A stretch of DNA of 64,000 nt from positions 18,117-82,116 of the forward strand of contig NW_019091482.1 in the NCBI RefSeq assembly GCF_001949145.1, read 5' to 3'. The position numbers were made by a program, and so were the translations under genes. Positions 61,637-64,000 of the stretch are shown here, piece by piece (within the stretch, counting starts at the first letter, position 1; every line of letters starts with the position of its first letter). This DNA is from Acanthaster planci. Its lineage: Eukaryota > Echinodermata > Asteroidea > Valvatida > Acanthasteridae. The notes beneath the pieces are model-generated. The model did not search any database, was not told the DNA's origin, and saw only the letters and a program-made list of their open reading frames with translations.

Positions 61637-63740
61637 GCTACGAACACGGGGCGAGGGTCCCTTCGTTTTCTCTGTTTTCTCCGAAGGACGCAATCTACAT
61701 TCAGAATTCGCATCTTGGCATGAACAGAAAAAAGCCATTTTTAGCTCGTTTTAGTTGAGCTATGAAGATAAATGTCACCGCGTTGATTTGAATGCTTCCA
61801 TATTTATTTGAAGATAAAATCAGACAAAACATGTTGTCCTTAGAGGTGCTCTAACATCGGTCTAGTTTGTTCTCTCACCTGTTTCAATAACATCACAGGC
61901 ATTGCAAAGAGGACTTTTCCCCTTTCTACAGATATATTTCTCTTTCGCACATATAAAGAAGTTTTGCCACTACAGTGATTTTAATCTCGATACATGTATT
62001 TTTATGTGGACACCCTGCATTTACTATTTCTGTTCTATATTTAAAGAGTATTTTATACACGGTATAGCGCAAATACTGTTCAAGTCTCTGGTTTCTAGTC
62101 GGCGCGCGCGCGAATATGCAAAATTTGCTTCTTCGACTAGAATCTTGCTACTGCGTAATTTAAACATGTTTTTGATGGGGGCACCGTTGGGTAATATGTA
62201 CAGTAAATGAGTCCCTCTAGTTCCCCATACAGTTAGTCTGGCACTCTTTTTCAACGACGTCATCTCTGTCTCATACATTTACATCTGGGAACCAGACAAA
62301 CGAGGTGGTCTTATGTCCTGTGTACAAGCTGAAAATGTTTTTACACAGTAAAGATTGTGGGGTCAGTTTATTTTAGTTGTGGTAGCGGCCGGCGTTACAG
62401 CGCACGTAGTCGCGATGGACATCGCGCGTACGTTCATCATTTCCAGAAAAAAAAAAGTGAGGTTAAAAAAAGCCGCGTCGCCTTATCACTTTTGGAGCTA
62501 GCTCCTGACCAGAAACCGGAGACTTTTTTGGCCTTAAATGACATTTATCGCCCTGTATTGAATACCGGTAATTTATCATAAATTGTCTAAGTTACTACAA
62601 GGAATCTACGTAACAAAAAGCCAGATTTGGGCTATTTATTATAAGCAAATAATTGGCAGCCTGCCAAATTTACGGGAATGGACCCTGTTTCTACATAAAG
62701 CCGGCGTGCGTGCAGTGCTTGTATATCATGTCATGATTTTAAAATGACAGGAACTTTGGACATCATGCTAAAGTCAATATGTTACACTGTTTAAGCTGAG
62801 TCTATCCCCCTACGAACTACCATCAAACCGACTGAGTGTAATTATATCCATTATAATGCCACAGAGCATACGAGAGTAGAGTTAGGTATCAACTTAACAG
62901 TAAAAATAATTTTTAAAAAATCATAGACAAAAATTAAATCAGCCCTCAAAAAACTTATTATTTTCAGCGGTGTTAAAAACGTTTAATTGCCTTTGAAAGG
63001 GTACAAAAATTCATTTGCGTCCACGTCCTCGTAGGACTGTCGAGGTTTGAACGGCACCCTTTATTCACGGGGGCAACAGAAATACCCTTTTTAAAGATCA
63101 AACATTAGCTTAGATGTACATCTGATTTGCTACTCTACTCCACAGCTTTTTTATCCTTCCCCAACACATACCACGGGAACCGCTTTGAATTGGGCCTTTT
63201 GTGCGTGTGTATTAGTTATTTAGCTCTTCTTTACACTGTTGAATTTGAACATCTCGCCAGCATCAAAAAGTGTCCGTCGTTAACATAATTAGCACTGGTT
63301 ATGATATTTTCTTCAAAATTCATGCGATGATAAGCTCCATATAGTTTAAATTTTTCCCTTGACAATAGGCTATTGCTGATCTTGTCTTCAGGCAAATTCA
63401 TGAATGTACAAAATGCACGAGGATCATTTTATCAGTGATAACTTGTAGGGAGAATTATGCAAAAGTTTCAATCGGTACATGACTTACCCTGTGCCCGGAG
63501 AGAGCTTGTTGATTTTGCAGATGTAAAAGGTTTATATGAAACACGCAATCTTTTTTTATCGCAAAACCAAGTCCAAACACTATCAAGTCCTTTAATGTCA
63601 CTTTCGCCGTTTTGTATAGGAAGGAGGGTAAGAATGATAGGTCACATCCTAAAATGAGAGAAAGTAAAACTGCAATGATGTCTTAATGAAAATATTCACC
63701 TCCTCTTCTCTTCAGAAAACTGTCAGGAAAATCTTTCTTT

Positions 63741-64000
63741 TTATTGCCTTCGAGACAAGACAGATTTCAGCCAGTCGGATGGTTCGGGAATCTGCGAGTA
63801 GCGGCAACAAAGAATGCTCCGAAGCACTCCCTTGAAGTGAGGATGGTTGGCCGTATAGATGATGGGGTTCACGCAGCTATTCAGCATACTGATGGTCAGT
63901 CCATAGAGGGCAAACGGACGACTAGTTGGAATGGCCAAGGAGATGAAATAAGGAGAGACCAACAGGAAGAAGACGCAGAAGACCATGAAGAGGTTCTTGG
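63741..64000 (-). CDS. Rhodopsin-family GPCR copy H, 3' part (cut by window edge)
   Basis: The C-terminal 80-odd residues of a receptor of the same family, continuing past the right edge. Seen: KNLFMVFCVFFLLVSPYF (TM6, no CWxP), LAIPTSRPFALYG, SMLNSCVNPIIYTANH (TM7 with NPIIY), GVLRSILCCRYSQIP and EPSDWLKSVLSRRQ then stop at 63741-63743. No disabling change within the visible part. Two adjacent cysteines in the tail instead of one. The 3' flank shares 'atgaaaatattcac' and 'ttattgccttcgagacaaga' with copy G, so G and H are the closest pair. Confidence 0.9.
   Translation of the reverse strand, partial: KNLFMVFCVFFLLVSPYFISLAIPTSRPFALYGLTISMLNSCVNPIIYTANHPHFKGVLRSILCCRYSQIPEPSDWLKSVLSRRQ

Larger units (their letters stand above)
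60124..63740. other. Intergenic region before copy H
   Basis: Contains a 13-bp minisatellite (60426-60502) and an inverted repeat (61560-61636), both listed, a C-run plus A-run at 61294-61316, and a 12-bp GC palindrome 'gcggccggccgc' at 61518. Open frames are short and unrecognised. Confidence 0.5.

Noticed and set aside
1-64000. tRNA, rRNA or CRISPR features
   Set aside because: No cloverleaf-like sequence with a good T-loop was found by eye and no spacer-repeat pattern exists; a tRNAscan or Rfam run would be decisive for RNA genes.

Overview
This is a metazoan genomic window, not a microbial one. It is gene-poor and AT-rich, with unspliced intergenic DNA, one assembly gap, many transposon relics, and a same-strand cluster of single-exon rhodopsin-family GPCR genes. 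Rapidly duplicating intronless receptor arrays and dispersed 'taggcct'-type motifs suit a marine invertebrate deuterostome such as an echinoderm or lancelet. The sequence alone does not decide between them.

Layout. 1-5215 is a satellite-like tandem array with a unit of about 220 bp, decaying rightwards. 5216-14142 is non-coding with a 532-bp N gap. 14143-17505 is a degraded Ty3/gypsy-like LTR retrotransposon 5' half (LTR end, primer-binding site, gag, zinc knuckle, aspartic protease). It stops exactly where a second block of the same satellite begins (17505-20050). 23815-64000 is the receptor region: eight related GPCR copies, all on the minus strand. Three are intact (34.4, 40.3 and 54.6 kb), one runs off the right edge (63.7 kb), and four are pseudogenes or fragments (23.8, 25.2, 44.5-47.8 and 50.9 kb).

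Between the receptors lie mobile relics: a non-LTR retrotransposon inserted into one GPCR pseudogene, a second non-LTR 3' fragment at 52.4 kb, several MITE-like inverted-repeat elements (26.4, 30.0-30.8, 43.9 and 61.6 kb), and a 3.16-kb terminal-inverted-repeat element carrying a 31-bp minisatellite (56.96-60.12 kb). A possible multi-exon gene fragment with a perfect 163-bp exon-containing tandem duplication lies at 28.2-29.1 kb.

Working together: the GPCR copies are colinear from the N-terminal glycosylation sites to a shared C-terminal IPEPSDWLKSVL tail, and share flanking homology beyond the coding part. This indicates local segmental duplication followed by pseudogenisation. They are probably seven-helix plasma-membrane receptors of the Tre1/moody/GPR84/melatonin-like group; ligand unknown. 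No operon, CRISPR, rRNA or convincing tRNA was seen.
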